Shown: positions 1 to 6,108 of the stretch, one piece after another
How positions within the stretch are numbered: position 1 is the first letter of the stretch
Layout of the letters: every line of letters begins with the position of its first letter
Origin: Frankiales bacterium
GTDB taxonomy: Bacteria > Actinomycetota > Actinomycetes > Mycobacteriales > SCTD01
Direction: 5' to 3'
DNA length: 9,203 nt
Assembly: GCA_025965755.1 (NCBI GenBank)
Contig: JAOPWI010000299.1
Coordinates: 1-9,203 of the forward strand
Notes under the pieces: model-generated
What the model was told of the DNA's origin: nothing
The model's input: only the letters and a program-made list of their open reading frames with translations
Database searches by the model: none
Translations under genes and position numbers: made by a program

Positions 1-9
1 CCGGTGTCG

Positions 10-31
10 GCCCGCGGACCTCGCCGCGGGC
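10..31. other. GC-rich hairpin at window edge
   Basis: An 8-bp perfect inverted repeat (GCCCGCGG / CCGCGGGC) flanks a 6-base loop. It lies beyond the glnA terminator, so it may belong to a gene outside the window, for example as a terminator. There is no T-tract on either side. In DNA this rich in G and C, short stems also arise by chance. Confidence 0.3.
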
Positions 32-98
32 TCCGGCGCGTCGTCCGCCGGGCGGGGGAGGCGGCCGTCCGGTAGGGGTGCGGTGTTCGGCGGGACCG

Positions 99-139
99 CC
101 GAAGGGCCGGCCACCGCGACGCGGTGGCCGGCCCTTCGG
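99..139 (-). terminator. Strong hairpin terminator downstream of glnA
   Basis: A perfect 19-bp stem (CCGAAGGGCCGGCCACCGC and its reverse complement) closes on a 3-base loop (GAC at 118-120). It starts 17 bases after the glnA stop codon. No T-run follows on the glnA strand, which is common for actinobacterial terminators. The symmetric stem could also stop transcription arriving from the other side. Confidence 0.8.
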
Positions 140-155
140 GTCGAGCAGTCCTGGA

Positions 156-1580
156 CTAGATGTCGTAGTACAGGTGGACCTCGTACGGGTGCTGGCGCAG
201 ACGGAGCGCGTCGATCTCGTTGGTGCGCTTGTAGGCGATCCAGGTCTCGATGAGGTCCTCGGTGAAGACCCCGCCCTCGAGCAGGTAGTCGTGGTCGGCC
301 TCGAGGGCGTCGAGCACGGCGTCGAGGGAGGCCGGGACCTGCGCCACGTCGGCCAGCTCGTCCGGCGGCAGCTCGTACAGGTCCTTGTCGACCGGCATCG
401 GCGGCTCGATCTTGTTCTTGATGCCGTCCAGGCCGGCCATCAGCATGGCCGAGAACGCGAGGTACGGGTTCGAGGACGGGTCGGGGCAGCGGAACTCGAG
501 GCGCTTGGCCTTCGGGTTCGAGCCGGTGATCGGGATGCGGATGCAGGCCGAGCGGTTGCGCTGGCTGTAGACCAGGTTGACCGGCGCCTCGAAGCCCGGC
601 ACCAGGCGGTGGTAGCTGTTGACGGTCGGGTTGGTGAAGGCCAGCAGCGACGGGGCGTGGTGCAGCAGCCCGCCGATGTAGTAGCGCGCGGTGTCCGACA
701 GCCCGGCGTAGCCCACCTCGTCGTAGAACAGCGGTGCGCCGTCCTTCCACAGCGACATGTGGCAGTGCATGCCGGAGCCGTTGTCGCCGAAGATCGGCTT
801 GGGCATGAAGGTGGCGGTCTTGCCGTACTCGTTGGCCGTGTTCTTGATGATGTACTTGAACAGCATCATCATGTCGGCGCTGGCGAGCAGGGAGTCGAAC
901 CGGTAGTTGATCTCCTGCTGGCCCGCCTAGCCGACCTCGTGTTGACCGCGCTCCACGATCATGCCGGCCTCCTCGAGCTTGACGGCAATCTCGTCGCGCA
1001 GGTCGGCGTAGTGGTCGGTCGGGGAGACGGGGAAGTAGCCGCCCTTCATCCGCGGCTTGTAGCCCAGGTTGCCGCCCTCCTCCTCGCGCCCGGTGTTCCA
1101 GGCGGCCGCCTCGGCGTCGATGAAGTGGTAGCTCGAGCCCGGCGTCGTGTCGTAGCGGATCGAGTCGAAGATGTGGAACTCCGCCTCGGCGCCGAAGTAG
1201 GCGGTGTCCGCGATGCCGGTGCCGCGCAGGTAGGCCTCGGCCTTCTTGGCGATGTTGCGCGGGTCGCGGGAGTACGCCTCACCCGTCAGCGGGTCGTGGA
1301 TGAAGAAGTTGATGATCAGCGTCTTGCGGACGCGGAACGGGTCGATCCGGGCCGTCGTCGGGTCGGGCAGCAGCAGCATGTCCGACTCGTGGATCTCCTG
1401 GAAGCCGCGGATCGAGGAGCAGTCGAAGCCCAGGCCGTCGGTGAAGACCTCCTCGCCGAAGGAGCCAGCGGGCACCGTGAAGTGCTGCATGACTCCGGGC
1501 AGGTCGCAGAAGCGGACGTCGACCATCTCGACGTCCTCCTTCTCGATGTAGCTCAGGACCTCTTTGGCGCTGGTGAACAA
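156..1580 (-). pseudogene. glnA: Type I glutamine synthetase, interrupted by an in-frame TAG (codon 218)
   Basis: GlnA makes glutamine from glutamate, ammonia and ATP as a cytoplasmic dodecamer. Ignoring the stop, the frame gives 474 codons, the normal length for actinobacterial GlnA1. Start: TTG at 1580, chosen because GGAGGA lies 6 bases upstream and the reading (FTSAKEVLSYIEKEDV) aligns with family N-termini. Visible motifs: VDVRFCDLPGVMQHF (20-34), the metal ligands E132 and E134 in GAEAEF, E215 and E223 around the break, GDNGSGMHCH (265-274), NRSACIRIP (342-350), EFRCPD (362-367) and the GSI-beta adenylylation tyrosine Y402 in VDKDLYELP. The TAG replaces a residue that is Ser or Thr in homologues (HEVG-S/T-xGQ). 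Residue 213 is Gln where HHE is expected, and residue 54 is Cys in FDCSS where FDGSS is nearly universal. Homology resumes in the same frame immediately after the TAG. The cause is either sequence error or a true nonsense mutation; as written, no full-length enzyme is made without readthrough. Confidence 0.93.
927..929 (-). other. Premature amber codon in glnA
   Basis: The TAG codon is read on the minus strand between GGC (930-932) and GCG (924-926). A serine codon TCG would differ by one base, at position 928. The frame continues with AGQQEINYRF without any shift, so this is a point change and not an indel. Confidence 0.9.
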
Positions 1581-1622
1581 GGGACGTCCTCCGGGTGGCG
1601 GGGCGGCGTGTGCGTCTCCAGC

Positions 1623-1628
1623 AACGTA
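1623..1628 (-). promoter_or_regulatory. Candidate -10 box of glnA
   Basis: TACGTT (minus strand) fits the actinobacterial TANNNT -10 pattern. It lies 11 bases downstream of the last GlnR-type half-site and about 42 bases ahead of the TTG start, leaving room for a leader that carries the ribosome binding site. No good -35 box is seen, which would be consistent with activator dependence. This is inference only. Confidence 0.35.
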
Positions 1629-1638
1629 CGCGCGACGC

Positions 1639-1676
1639 ATGACTGCCCGGTGTCCCGTGTGTTTCCCCCGCGTAAC
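1639..1676 (-). promoter_or_regulatory. GlnR-type binding boxes upstream of glnA
   Basis: On the minus strand there are four pentamers at exact 11-base spacing: GTTAC (1676-1672), GAAAC (1665-1661), GACAC (1654-1650) and GTCAT (1643-1639). The first two match the Streptomyces GlnR consensus gTnAC-n6-GaAAC perfectly, and the last two are weaker. GlnR is the actinobacterial OmpR-family nitrogen regulator that controls glnA. The array sits 59 bases ahead of the glnA start. It lies in the divergent glnA/RDD region, so it could also touch the RDD gene. Confidence 0.75.
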
Positions 1677-1728
1677 ACCGGGCCCGGTTGCCCCGGCCCG
1701 CAGCGGGCGCACCGGGAGGCCGCACGGC

Positions 1729-1734
1729 TAGCCT
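1729..1734 (+). promoter_or_regulatory. -10 box for leaderless RDD gene
   Basis: TAGCCT is followed by 6 bases and then ATG at 1741, so transcription would begin at or next to the start codon. No Shine-Dalgarno sequence precedes the ATG at normal spacing. The last ten bases before the ATG (1731-1740, GCCTCGAGGC) form a perfect palindrome overlapping this box. Confidence 0.5.
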
Positions 1735-1740
1735 CGAGGC

Positions 1741-2220
1741 ATGGCGCGCTGGACCGGGACCTGGATGTCGGGGCCGTCCGCGGCCGGTGTGGAGATGCGC
1801 GCCGAGGGGGACTACCGCGGCCGCCGGCTCGGCCTGCCGGCTGACGGCCCGGGCTCGGCCGCCGCGTTCTCGACCCGGCTCGCCGCGTTCGCCATCGACG
1901 CGTTCGGGTCCGGCCTGGTCGCCCGGCTGATCGACCCCATCGAGGACACCGGGACCGTCGACGGCGGTGCGGCCCTCATGCCCGTGGTGGTGCTGGCGGT
2001 CGTGACGATCCTCGGGCTCGCCCTCGTCGGTCAGACGCCGGGCATGCGGCTGCTGCGCCTGCGGGTCATGCAGCTGTCCAGCCCCGGTGGCCCGCCCGGG
2101 CTCGTGCCCTCGGCGCTGCGTACGGCACTGCTGGTCCTGCTGGTCCCGGCGCTGGTCGCCGACCGTGACGGGCGCGGCCTGCACGACAAGGCGGCCGGAA
2201 CGGTCGTGGTGCGGGCCTAG
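1741..2220 (+). CDS. RDD family membrane protein
   Basis: A 159-residue protein of the RDD family, small membrane proteins of mostly unknown function. After about 40 hydrophilic residues comes the family signature RLAAFAIDAF (46-55, the Arg and Asp that name the family). Hydrophobic stretches follow at about 79-96 and 124-140. The second conserved block is GQTPGMRLLRLRV (98-110), and the C-terminal motif DRDGRGLHDKAAGT (141-154) is typical. It is divergent from glnA across 160 bases and convergent with the DUF4191 gene, with only 3 bases between the stops. An RDD gene beside glnA is a recurring actinobacterial arrangement (compare Rv2219A in M. tuberculosis). The molecular role is unknown. 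Confidence 0.88.
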   Translation: MARWTGTWMSGPSAAGVEMRAEGDYRGRRLGLPADGPGSAAAFSTRLAAFAIDAFGSGLVARLIDPIEDTGTVDGGAALMPVVVLAVVTILGLALVGQTPGMRLLRLRVMQLSSPGGPPGLVPSALRTALLVLLVPALVADRDGRGLHDKAAGTVVVRA

Positions 2221-2223
2221 CGC

Positions 2224-2949
2224 TCAGCGCCCCCGGCCGCGGGGCACCCGGGTCGGGACCGGCCCCTTGGGGATCGGCATCGCCGTCGCCATGGCTTTGA
2301 GCTTGCGGTCCAGGATGTTGACGTCCTTGGGCTTGACGTTCTGGGGCAGCTTGACGAAGTGCCGCTCCAGGCCCCGCAGCGGCACCTGGCCCTCGCCGTC
2401 GCCGACGGTCACCTCGTAGACGGGGGTGTCGCCGATGAAGCGGGCCAGCTTCTTCTTCTCGTTGCCCAGCAGGCCCTTGGTACGCGACGCGGAGCCCTCG
2501 GCGACGAGCACGACACCGGGCCGCCCGACCACGCGGTGGACCAGGTCCTGCTCGCGCGTGAACCCGACAGCCGGCGTGACCCGCCAGTCTCCGCGCATGT
2601 TCTGCAGCACCGCGGCGGCCGCGCCGAGCTGGCCCTCCACCTGCGCGTACGCCGACTTCTGCACCCGCCGGCCGAACACGACGGTGGCCGCGAGGATGCC
2701 GGCCATCAGGCCGAGGAAGCCCGTGTACCAGGGGTGGTCGATGACGAAGCCGATGGCCAGCAGCAGCAGGAACGGCGCGAGAAAGGCCGCCGTGACGAAC
2801 AGCGTCAGCCGCGGGTCGCTCTTGCGCGTCAGGGCGAACGCCTGGCGGACCTGCTTGGCGCGCGCGCCTCTGGGCGGCTTGGGCTTGGCGGGCACGCCCT
2901 TGCCGCCCTTGCCGAGCGGGGTTGCCTTCTTGCGACGGAGCGAGACCAT
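2224..2949 (-). CDS. DUF4191 two-TM membrane protein (Rv2219-like)
   Basis: A 241-residue protein. The basic N-terminus (1-46, rich in Lys and Arg) is followed by two adjacent hydrophobic segments (about 47-71 and 74-93) separated by DHPWYTG, then a soluble domain to the C-terminus. The layout and wording (TRKSDPRLTL, DHPWYTGFLGL, NVKPKDVNILDRKLKAM) match DUF4191 proteins, which sit next to lipA in many actinobacteria, including Rv2219 of M. tuberculosis. The start is ATG 2949, with no clear Shine-Dalgarno sequence. The gene begins 11 bases after the acyltransferase stop and is the last gene of the lipA cluster. No biochemical function is known. Its position suggests a link to lipoylation or envelope work, but that is inference. 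Confidence 0.88.
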   Translation of the reverse strand: MVSLRRKKATPLGKGGKGVPAKPKPPRGARAKQVRQAFALTRKSDPRLTLFVTAAFLAPFLLLLAIGFVIDHPWYTGFLGLMAGILAATVVFGRRVQKSAYAQVEGQLGAAAAVLQNMRGDWRVTPAVGFTREQDLVHRVVGRPGVVLVAEGSASRTKGLLGNEKKKLARFIGDTPVYEVTVGDGEGQVPLRGLERHFVKLPQNVKPKDVNILDRKLKAMATAMPIPKGPVPTRVPRGRGR

Positions 2950-2957
2950 GAGCCCAG

Positions 2958-2963
2958 AGCCTA
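2958..2963 (-). promoter_or_regulatory. Possible internal -10 box ahead of DUF4191 gene
   Basis: TAGGCT lies 8 bases before ATG 2949, and its TAG is the stop codon of the upstream acyltransferase. It would allow near-leaderless expression independent of the upstream genes. Because the TAG is needed as a stop, coincidence is more likely here than at the other boxes. Confidence 0.3.
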
Positions 2964-3749
2964 GGCGTCGCCCGACTTCGCAGCGCGCTTGGCGGCACGC
3001 TTGGCGACCCTCTCGGCGGTCTGCCGGCGGGCGATCTCCCGCGCCTGCTCGGGGGTGGGCGCGCTGCCGCCGCGCGAGGCGGGCACCCACCAGTCGTCTC
3101 CGGGGCTGCGCGGGCCGCCGCGGTAGGTCGCGAGGGCCTCCTCGAGCAGCGTCTGCATCCGGGCCTTGAGCTCGGCGGTCACCTGCACCGGGTCGGCGCC
3201 GGGCGCGGGCGTGAAGGGCGCGCCGACGACGATGCGCACGTCCGTACCGCGGGTGAGGTCGCGCGGTCGGCCCTTGGTGAAGATGCGCTGGCTGCCCCAG
3301 ATGACGCACGGCAGCAGCGGGACGCCGGCCTGCAAGGCCATCCGCGCCGCTCCGGTCTTGAACTCCTTGAGCTCATAGGACTGCGAGATGGTCGCCTCCG
3401 GGAAGACGCCGACGATCTCGCCGCGCGACACGGCGTCGACCGCGAGCTTGTAGCTCTCGGCCGCGGCGCCGGTGCGGTCGACCGGGATGTGCTTCATGCC
3501 GCGCATCAGCGGGCCGCTGACCGGGTGGTCGAAGACCTCCTTCTTGGCCATGAAGCGCACCAGCCGGCCGGCCGGCTGCGTCGCCAGGCCGGCGAAGGTG
3601 AAGTCGAGGTACCCGACGTGGTTGATGGCCATGACCGCGCCACCGGTGCGCGGAACGTTCTCCACCCCGGTGACGTGGAACTTGATGCCCAGGCCGCGGA
3701 AGACCGCCTTGGCCAGGGCGATGACGGGCGTGTAGACGGGCTCGACCAT
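2961..3749 (-). CDS. PlsC-type lysophospholipid acyltransferase
   Basis: A 262-residue member of the 1-acyl-glycerol-3-phosphate acyltransferase (PlsC/LPLAT) superfamily, which transfers acyl chains to lysophosphatidate or related acceptors at the membrane. The catalytic HX4D motif is N43-H44-VGYL-D49. Block II is MKHIPVDR (85-92), block III is VGVFPEAT (113-120, with Ala in place of the Gly of the classic FPEGT), and block IV is VPLLPCVIWGS (143-153). The tail after about residue 235 is charged and rich in Ala, Arg and Lys. There is no strong N-terminal membrane segment, so membrane contact is probably peripheral. The start is ATG 3749 with no Shine-Dalgarno sequence. It lies 31 bases after the small ORF and 11 before the DUF4191 gene. 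The acceptor substrate cannot be read from sequence. Confidence 0.88.
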   Translation of the reverse strand: MVEPVYTPVIALAKAVFRGLGIKFHVTGVENVPRTGGAVMAINHVGYLDFTFAGLATQPAGRLVRFMAKKEVFDHPVSGPLMRGMKHIPVDRTGAAAESYKLAVDAVSRGEIVGVFPEATISQSYELKEFKTGAARMALQAGVPLLPCVIWGSQRIFTKGRPRDLTRGTDVRIVVGAPFTPAPGADPVQVTAELKARMQTLLEEALATYRGGPRSPGDDWWVPASRGGSAPTPEQAREIARRQTAERVAKRAAKRAAKSGDA

Positions 3750-3755
3750 GGTCGA

Positions 3756-3761
3756 ACGCTA
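3756..3761 (-). promoter_or_regulatory. -10 box for leaderless acyltransferase gene
   Basis: TAGCGT lies 6 bases before ATG 3749, with no ribosome binding site between. It falls in the 31-base gap after the small ORF, so the acyltransferase may have its own promoter inside the cluster. No convincing -35 box is seen. Confidence 0.45.
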
Positions 3762-3780
3762 GCGCCCCGACCCGGACGGC

Positions 3781-3963
3781 TCAGCGAGCGGCGCGCACCG
3801 TCAGCTCCTCGCGCTGCTGCGCGACCAGCATGGCCGTGTCGGCGTCGCGCCGGCCGCGGGCCCGGACGGCGCCCTCGGACATGCTCGCCCAGGCGTTGCG
3901 CCGGGCGGTCCGCTGCCCGCCGTGCGGCAGGACGGTGAGGACGACGGTGGCGAGCAGCGACAT
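3781..3963 (-). CDS. Small 60-residue hypothetical protein
   Basis: I do not recognise this protein. The start is ATG 3963, chosen because a perfect GGAGG (3973-3969) sits 5 bases upstream. The frame stays open to 4179, but that upstream part reads through the lipA 3' end and looks like shadow coding. The first 12 residues are hydrophobic (MSLLATVVLTVL). The rest is basic and probably helical (RRNAWASMSEGAVRARGRRD, then DTAMLVAQQREELTVRAAR). The N-terminus is too short for a firm membrane-anchor call. It lies 100 bases after the lipA stop and 31 before the acyltransferase, on the same strand. The strong binding site and the position in a conserved cluster argue that it is real. Confidence 0.6.
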   Translation of the reverse strand: MSLLATVVLTVLPHGGQRTARRNAWASMSEGAVRARGRRDADTAMLVAQQREELTVRAAR

Positions 3964-3971
3964 GGGGACCT

Positions 3972-4016
3972 CCACGAGGGGTGCGGGCTCGCGCTCACCG
4001 TCCCGGTCCCTCGTGG
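3972..4016 (-). promoter_or_regulatory. Hairpin overlapping the small ORF ribosome binding site
   Basis: A perfect 9-bp inverted repeat, CCACGAGGG (3972-3980) and CCCTCGTGG (4008-4016), has a 27-base loop. On the transcribed strand the second arm ends in the GG that begins the GGAGG site of the 60-residue ORF. Folding would partly occlude that site. It could act as a translational control element, or as a weak terminator after lipA. Confidence 0.45.
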
Positions 4017-4063
4017 CGTTCCTGTGACCTCCGCGTGAACGTCGCGCGGCCTGCGGCGCACGG

Positions 4064-5077
4064 TCAGGCGGGGGTGACCGCCTCGCCGTGCTCCCGGGCG
4101 AGGTCGTCCCGCCCGAGGCGGGCGAGGTCGTCCCGCCGGAGGCGGGCGAGGTCGTCCCGCCGGAGGCGGGCGAGGTCATAGAGGCGCCCGGCGCGGTAGG
4201 AGGACCGCACCAGCGGCCCGCTCATGACGCCGGCGAAGCCGATCTCCTCGGCCTCCTGCTGGAGCTCGACGAACTCCTCCGGCTTGACCCAGCGCTCCAC
4301 CGGGTGGTGGCGCTTGGACGGCCGCAGGTACTGCGTGATGGTGATGAGCTCGCAGCCGGCGTCGTGCAGGTCCTGCAACGCCTGGCTGATCTCCTCGCGC
4401 TCCTCGCCCATGCCCAGGATGAGGTTGCTCTTGGTGACCAGGCCGTCGGCGCGGGCGGCGGTGAGGACGGACAGCGAGCGCTCGTAGCGGAACGCCGGGC
4501 GGATCCGCTTGAAGATGCGCGGCACGGTCTCCACGTTGTGGGCCAGCACCTCGGGCCGCGAGGAGAAGACCTCCGACAGCTGGTCGGGCACGGCGTTGAA
4601 GTCGGGAATGAGCACCTCGACCCGGATGCCGGCGAGGGCGGCGTGCACCTGGCGCACCGTCTCGGCGTAGAGCCAGGCCCCGCCGTCGGGCAGGTCGTCA
4701 CGGGCGACGCCCGTGATGGTGGCGTACTTCAGGCCCATGGTGGCCACCGACTCGGCGACCCGGCGGGGCTCGTCCCGGTCGTAGTCCGTCGGCTTGCCCG
4801 TGTCGATGTCGCAGAAGTCGCAGCGCCGGGTGCAGACGGACCCGCCGATGAGGAAGGTGGCTTCGCGGTCCTCCCAGCACTCGTAGATGTTGGGACAGCC
4901 GGCCTCCTGGCACACCGTGTGCAGGCCCTCGCGCTTCACCAGCCCCTTGAGCTCGGTGTACTCCGGCCCCATCACCGCCCGGGTCTTGATCCAGGACGGC
5001 TTCTTCTCGATCGGCGTCTCGGCGTTGCGCACCTCGAGGCGGAGCAGCTTGCGCCCTTCAGGCGTCACGGCAGTCAC
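4064..5077 (-). CDS. lipA: Lipoyl synthase
   Basis: LipA is a radical-SAM enzyme that inserts two sulfurs into octanoyl groups bound to lipoyl domains, finishing lipoate assembly begun by LipB. It has 337 residues. The auxiliary cluster motif CX4CX5C is C56, C61 and C67 (CQEAGCPNIYEC). The radical-SAM CX3CX2C is C82, C86 and C89 (CTRRCDFC). The C-terminal RSSY is at 291-294. All key residues are present. Homologues usually end soon after RSSYRAGRLY; here a repeated octapeptide (DLARLRRD type) fills about 301-326, produced by a 24-base DNA repeat, before the tail REHGEAVTPA. The start is GTG 5077, with a -10-like box 5 bases upstream and no Shine-Dalgarno sequence; GTG 5068 is an alternative. 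It is the first gene of the lipA - small ORF - acyltransferase - DUF4191 run. Confidence 0.97.
   Translation of the reverse strand: MTAVTPEGRKLLRLEVRNAETPIEKKPSWIKTRAVMGPEYTELKGLVKREGLHTVCQEAGCPNIYECWEDREATFLIGGSVCTRRCDFCDIDTGKPTDYDRDEPRRVAESVATMGLKYATITGVARDDLPDGGAWLYAETVRQVHAALAGIRVEVLIPDFNAVPDQLSEVFSSRPEVLAHNVETVPRIFKRIRPAFRYERSLSVLTAARADGLVTKSNLILGMGEEREEISQALQDLHDAGCELITITQYLRPSKRHHPVERWVKPEEFVELQQEAEEIGFAGVMSGPLVRSSYRAGRLYDLARLRRDDLARLRRDDLARLGRDDLAREHGEAVTPA
4100..4177 (-). repeat. 24-bp tandem repeat in the lipA 3' end
   Basis: There are three head-to-tail copies at 4100-4123, 4124-4147 and 4148-4171, plus the first six bases of a fourth at 4172-4177. Copies 2 and 3 are identical; copy 1 differs by one base in the middle. 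The unit length is a multiple of three, so the lipA frame stays open and each copy adds eight residues. Each unit also contains CCCGCC-NGA-GGCGGG, a 6-bp hairpin with a 3-base loop, so the transcript would carry three small hairpins near the stop codon. Confidence 0.92.
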
Positions 5078-5082
5078 GTCTG

Positions 5083-5088
5083 ACGATA
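5083..5088 (-). promoter_or_regulatory. -10 box for leaderless lipA
   Basis: TATCGT lies 5 bases before the GTG start at 5077, and no ribosome binding site is visible. The spacing fits transcription starting at the GTG. A -35 box is not evident in the 59-base divergent region shared with the oxidoreductase gene. Confidence 0.45.
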
Positions 5089-5136
5089 ACGCCGGGGGGA
5101 CGTGCAGGCTTCCTGATGACGGGGCAGGCTGCCGCC

Positions 5137-6057
5137 ATGGACTTCAGGATCTTCACCGAGCCGCAGCAGGGCGCGACCTACGACGACCTGCTCGCGGTCG
5201 CCCGGACGGCCGAGGACGCGGGCTTCGACGCCTTCTTCCGCTCCGACCACTACCTGGTCATGGGTGACGGGGACGGGCGGCCGGGGCCCACGGACGCGTG
5301 GGTCACCCTCGCCGGGCTGGCCCGCGACACCCACCGGATCCGCCTGGGCACGCTGGTCACGGCGGCCACCTTCCGGCACCCCTCGGTGCTGGCCATCTCG
5401 GTCGCCCAGGTCGACCAGATGTCCGGCGGCCGGGTCGAGCTCGGCCTGGGCACCGGCTGGTACGAGCAGGAGCACACCGCGTACGGCCTGCCGTTCCCGC
5501 CGCTGGGCGAGCGGTTCGACCGCTTCGAGGAGCAGCTGCAGATCGTCACGGGGCTGTGGGACGCCGAGGGCACCTTCGACTTCGCCGGCGAGCACTACGT
5601 GCTGCAGGGGTCGCCGGCGCTGCCCAAGCCGGTCCAGCGCCCGCACCCGCCGGTGATCATCGGTGGCGGCGGGGCGAAGCGCACTCCGCGCCTGGCCGCG
5701 ACGTACGCCGACGAGTTCAACATGCCCTTCGCCTCCGTCGAGGCGACGGCGAAGCAGTTCGGCCGGGTCCGCGAGGCGGCGGCGCAGACCGGCCGCGAGG
5801 TCGCGCTCAGCGCCGCGCAGGTGCTGTGCGTCGGCCAGAACGACGGCGAGCTGCGGCGCCGCGCCGCGGCCATCGGGCGCGAGCTGGACGAGCTGCGCGA
5901 GAACGGCCTGGCCGGCACGCCGGACGAGGTCGTGGACAAGATCGGGCGCTACGCCGAGGCCGGTGCCTCGCGGATCTACCTGCAGGTGCTCGACCTGTCC
6001 GACCTGTCCCACCTCGAGCTCGTTGCCGAGGCGGTGGTGCCGCAGTTGGCCGGGTGA
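5137..6057 (+). CDS. LLM class F420-dependent oxidoreductase
   Basis: A luciferase-like (bacterial luciferase superfamily, TIM-barrel) enzyme expected to use coenzyme F420 for hydride transfer to an unknown substrate in the cytoplasm. It has 306 residues from ATG 5137. Family features are MDFRIFTEPQ at the N-terminus, AEDAGFDAFFRSDHYL (25-40), TATFRHPSVLA-type loop (77-86), DQMSGGRVELGLGTGWYEQEH (93-113), LGERFDRFEEQL (123-134), PVIIGGGGAKRTPRLAA (172-188) and a C-terminal EVVDKIGRYAEAGASRIYLQ segment. It resembles the Rv1855c-type F420 subfamily by eye. An in-frame ATG at 5116 would add seven residues; I prefer 5137 because homologues begin at MDFRIF, but neither has a strong ribosome binding site. 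It is divergent from lipA, and the cyclase gene follows after 51 bases. Confidence 0.88.
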   Translation: MDFRIFTEPQQGATYDDLLAVARTAEDAGFDAFFRSDHYLVMGDGDGRPGPTDAWVTLAGLARDTHRIRLGTLVTAATFRHPSVLAISVAQVDQMSGGRVELGLGTGWYEQEHTAYGLPFPPLGERFDRFEEQLQIVTGLWDAEGTFDFAGEHYVLQGSPALPKPVQRPHPPVIIGGGGAKRTPRLAATYADEFNMPFASVEATAKQFGRVREAAAQTGREVALSAAQVLCVGQNDGELRRRAAAIGRELDELRENGLAGTPDEVVDKIGRYAEAGASRIYLQVLDLSDLSHLELVAEAVVPQLAG

Positions 6058-6108
6058 GGCGCGCGCCCTTCCGCGCGACCGGCGCCCGGATGCGCGAGGC
6101 TGTGCAGT

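Noticed and set aside
156..872. Second half of glnA as a separate gene restarted at ATG 872
   Set aside because: The sequence upstream of 872 continues the GlnA homology without a gap to the TAG. There is no ribosome binding site, and half a GlnA lacks several metal ligands.
78..1844. 588-codon plus-strand open frame over glnA
   Set aside because: It is the complement of glnA, with low-complexity Val/Arg/Gly/Asp sequence and no homology. The interruption in glnA does not affect it.
4100..4177. Tandem repeats considered as a CRISPR array or iterons
   Set aside because: The 24-base units abut with no spacers, and they lie inside the lipA frame, adding octapeptides. No cas or replication gene is near.
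3964..4179. Upstream extension of the 60-residue ORF to 132 residues
   Set aside because: The extra part reads through the lipA repeat in another frame, producing TSPASGG repeats. The GGAGG site and normal spacing support ATG 3963.
4088..5083. 331-codon plus-strand open frame over lipA
   Set aside because: It is antisense to a gene with all lipoyl synthase cysteines, and is low-complexity Val/Gly/Leu/Asp with no motif.
6060..6077. CGCGCG / CGCGCG hairpin between the oxidoreductase and cyclase genes
   Set aside because: The arms are simple alternating CG, expected by chance at this base composition, with no supporting T-tract.
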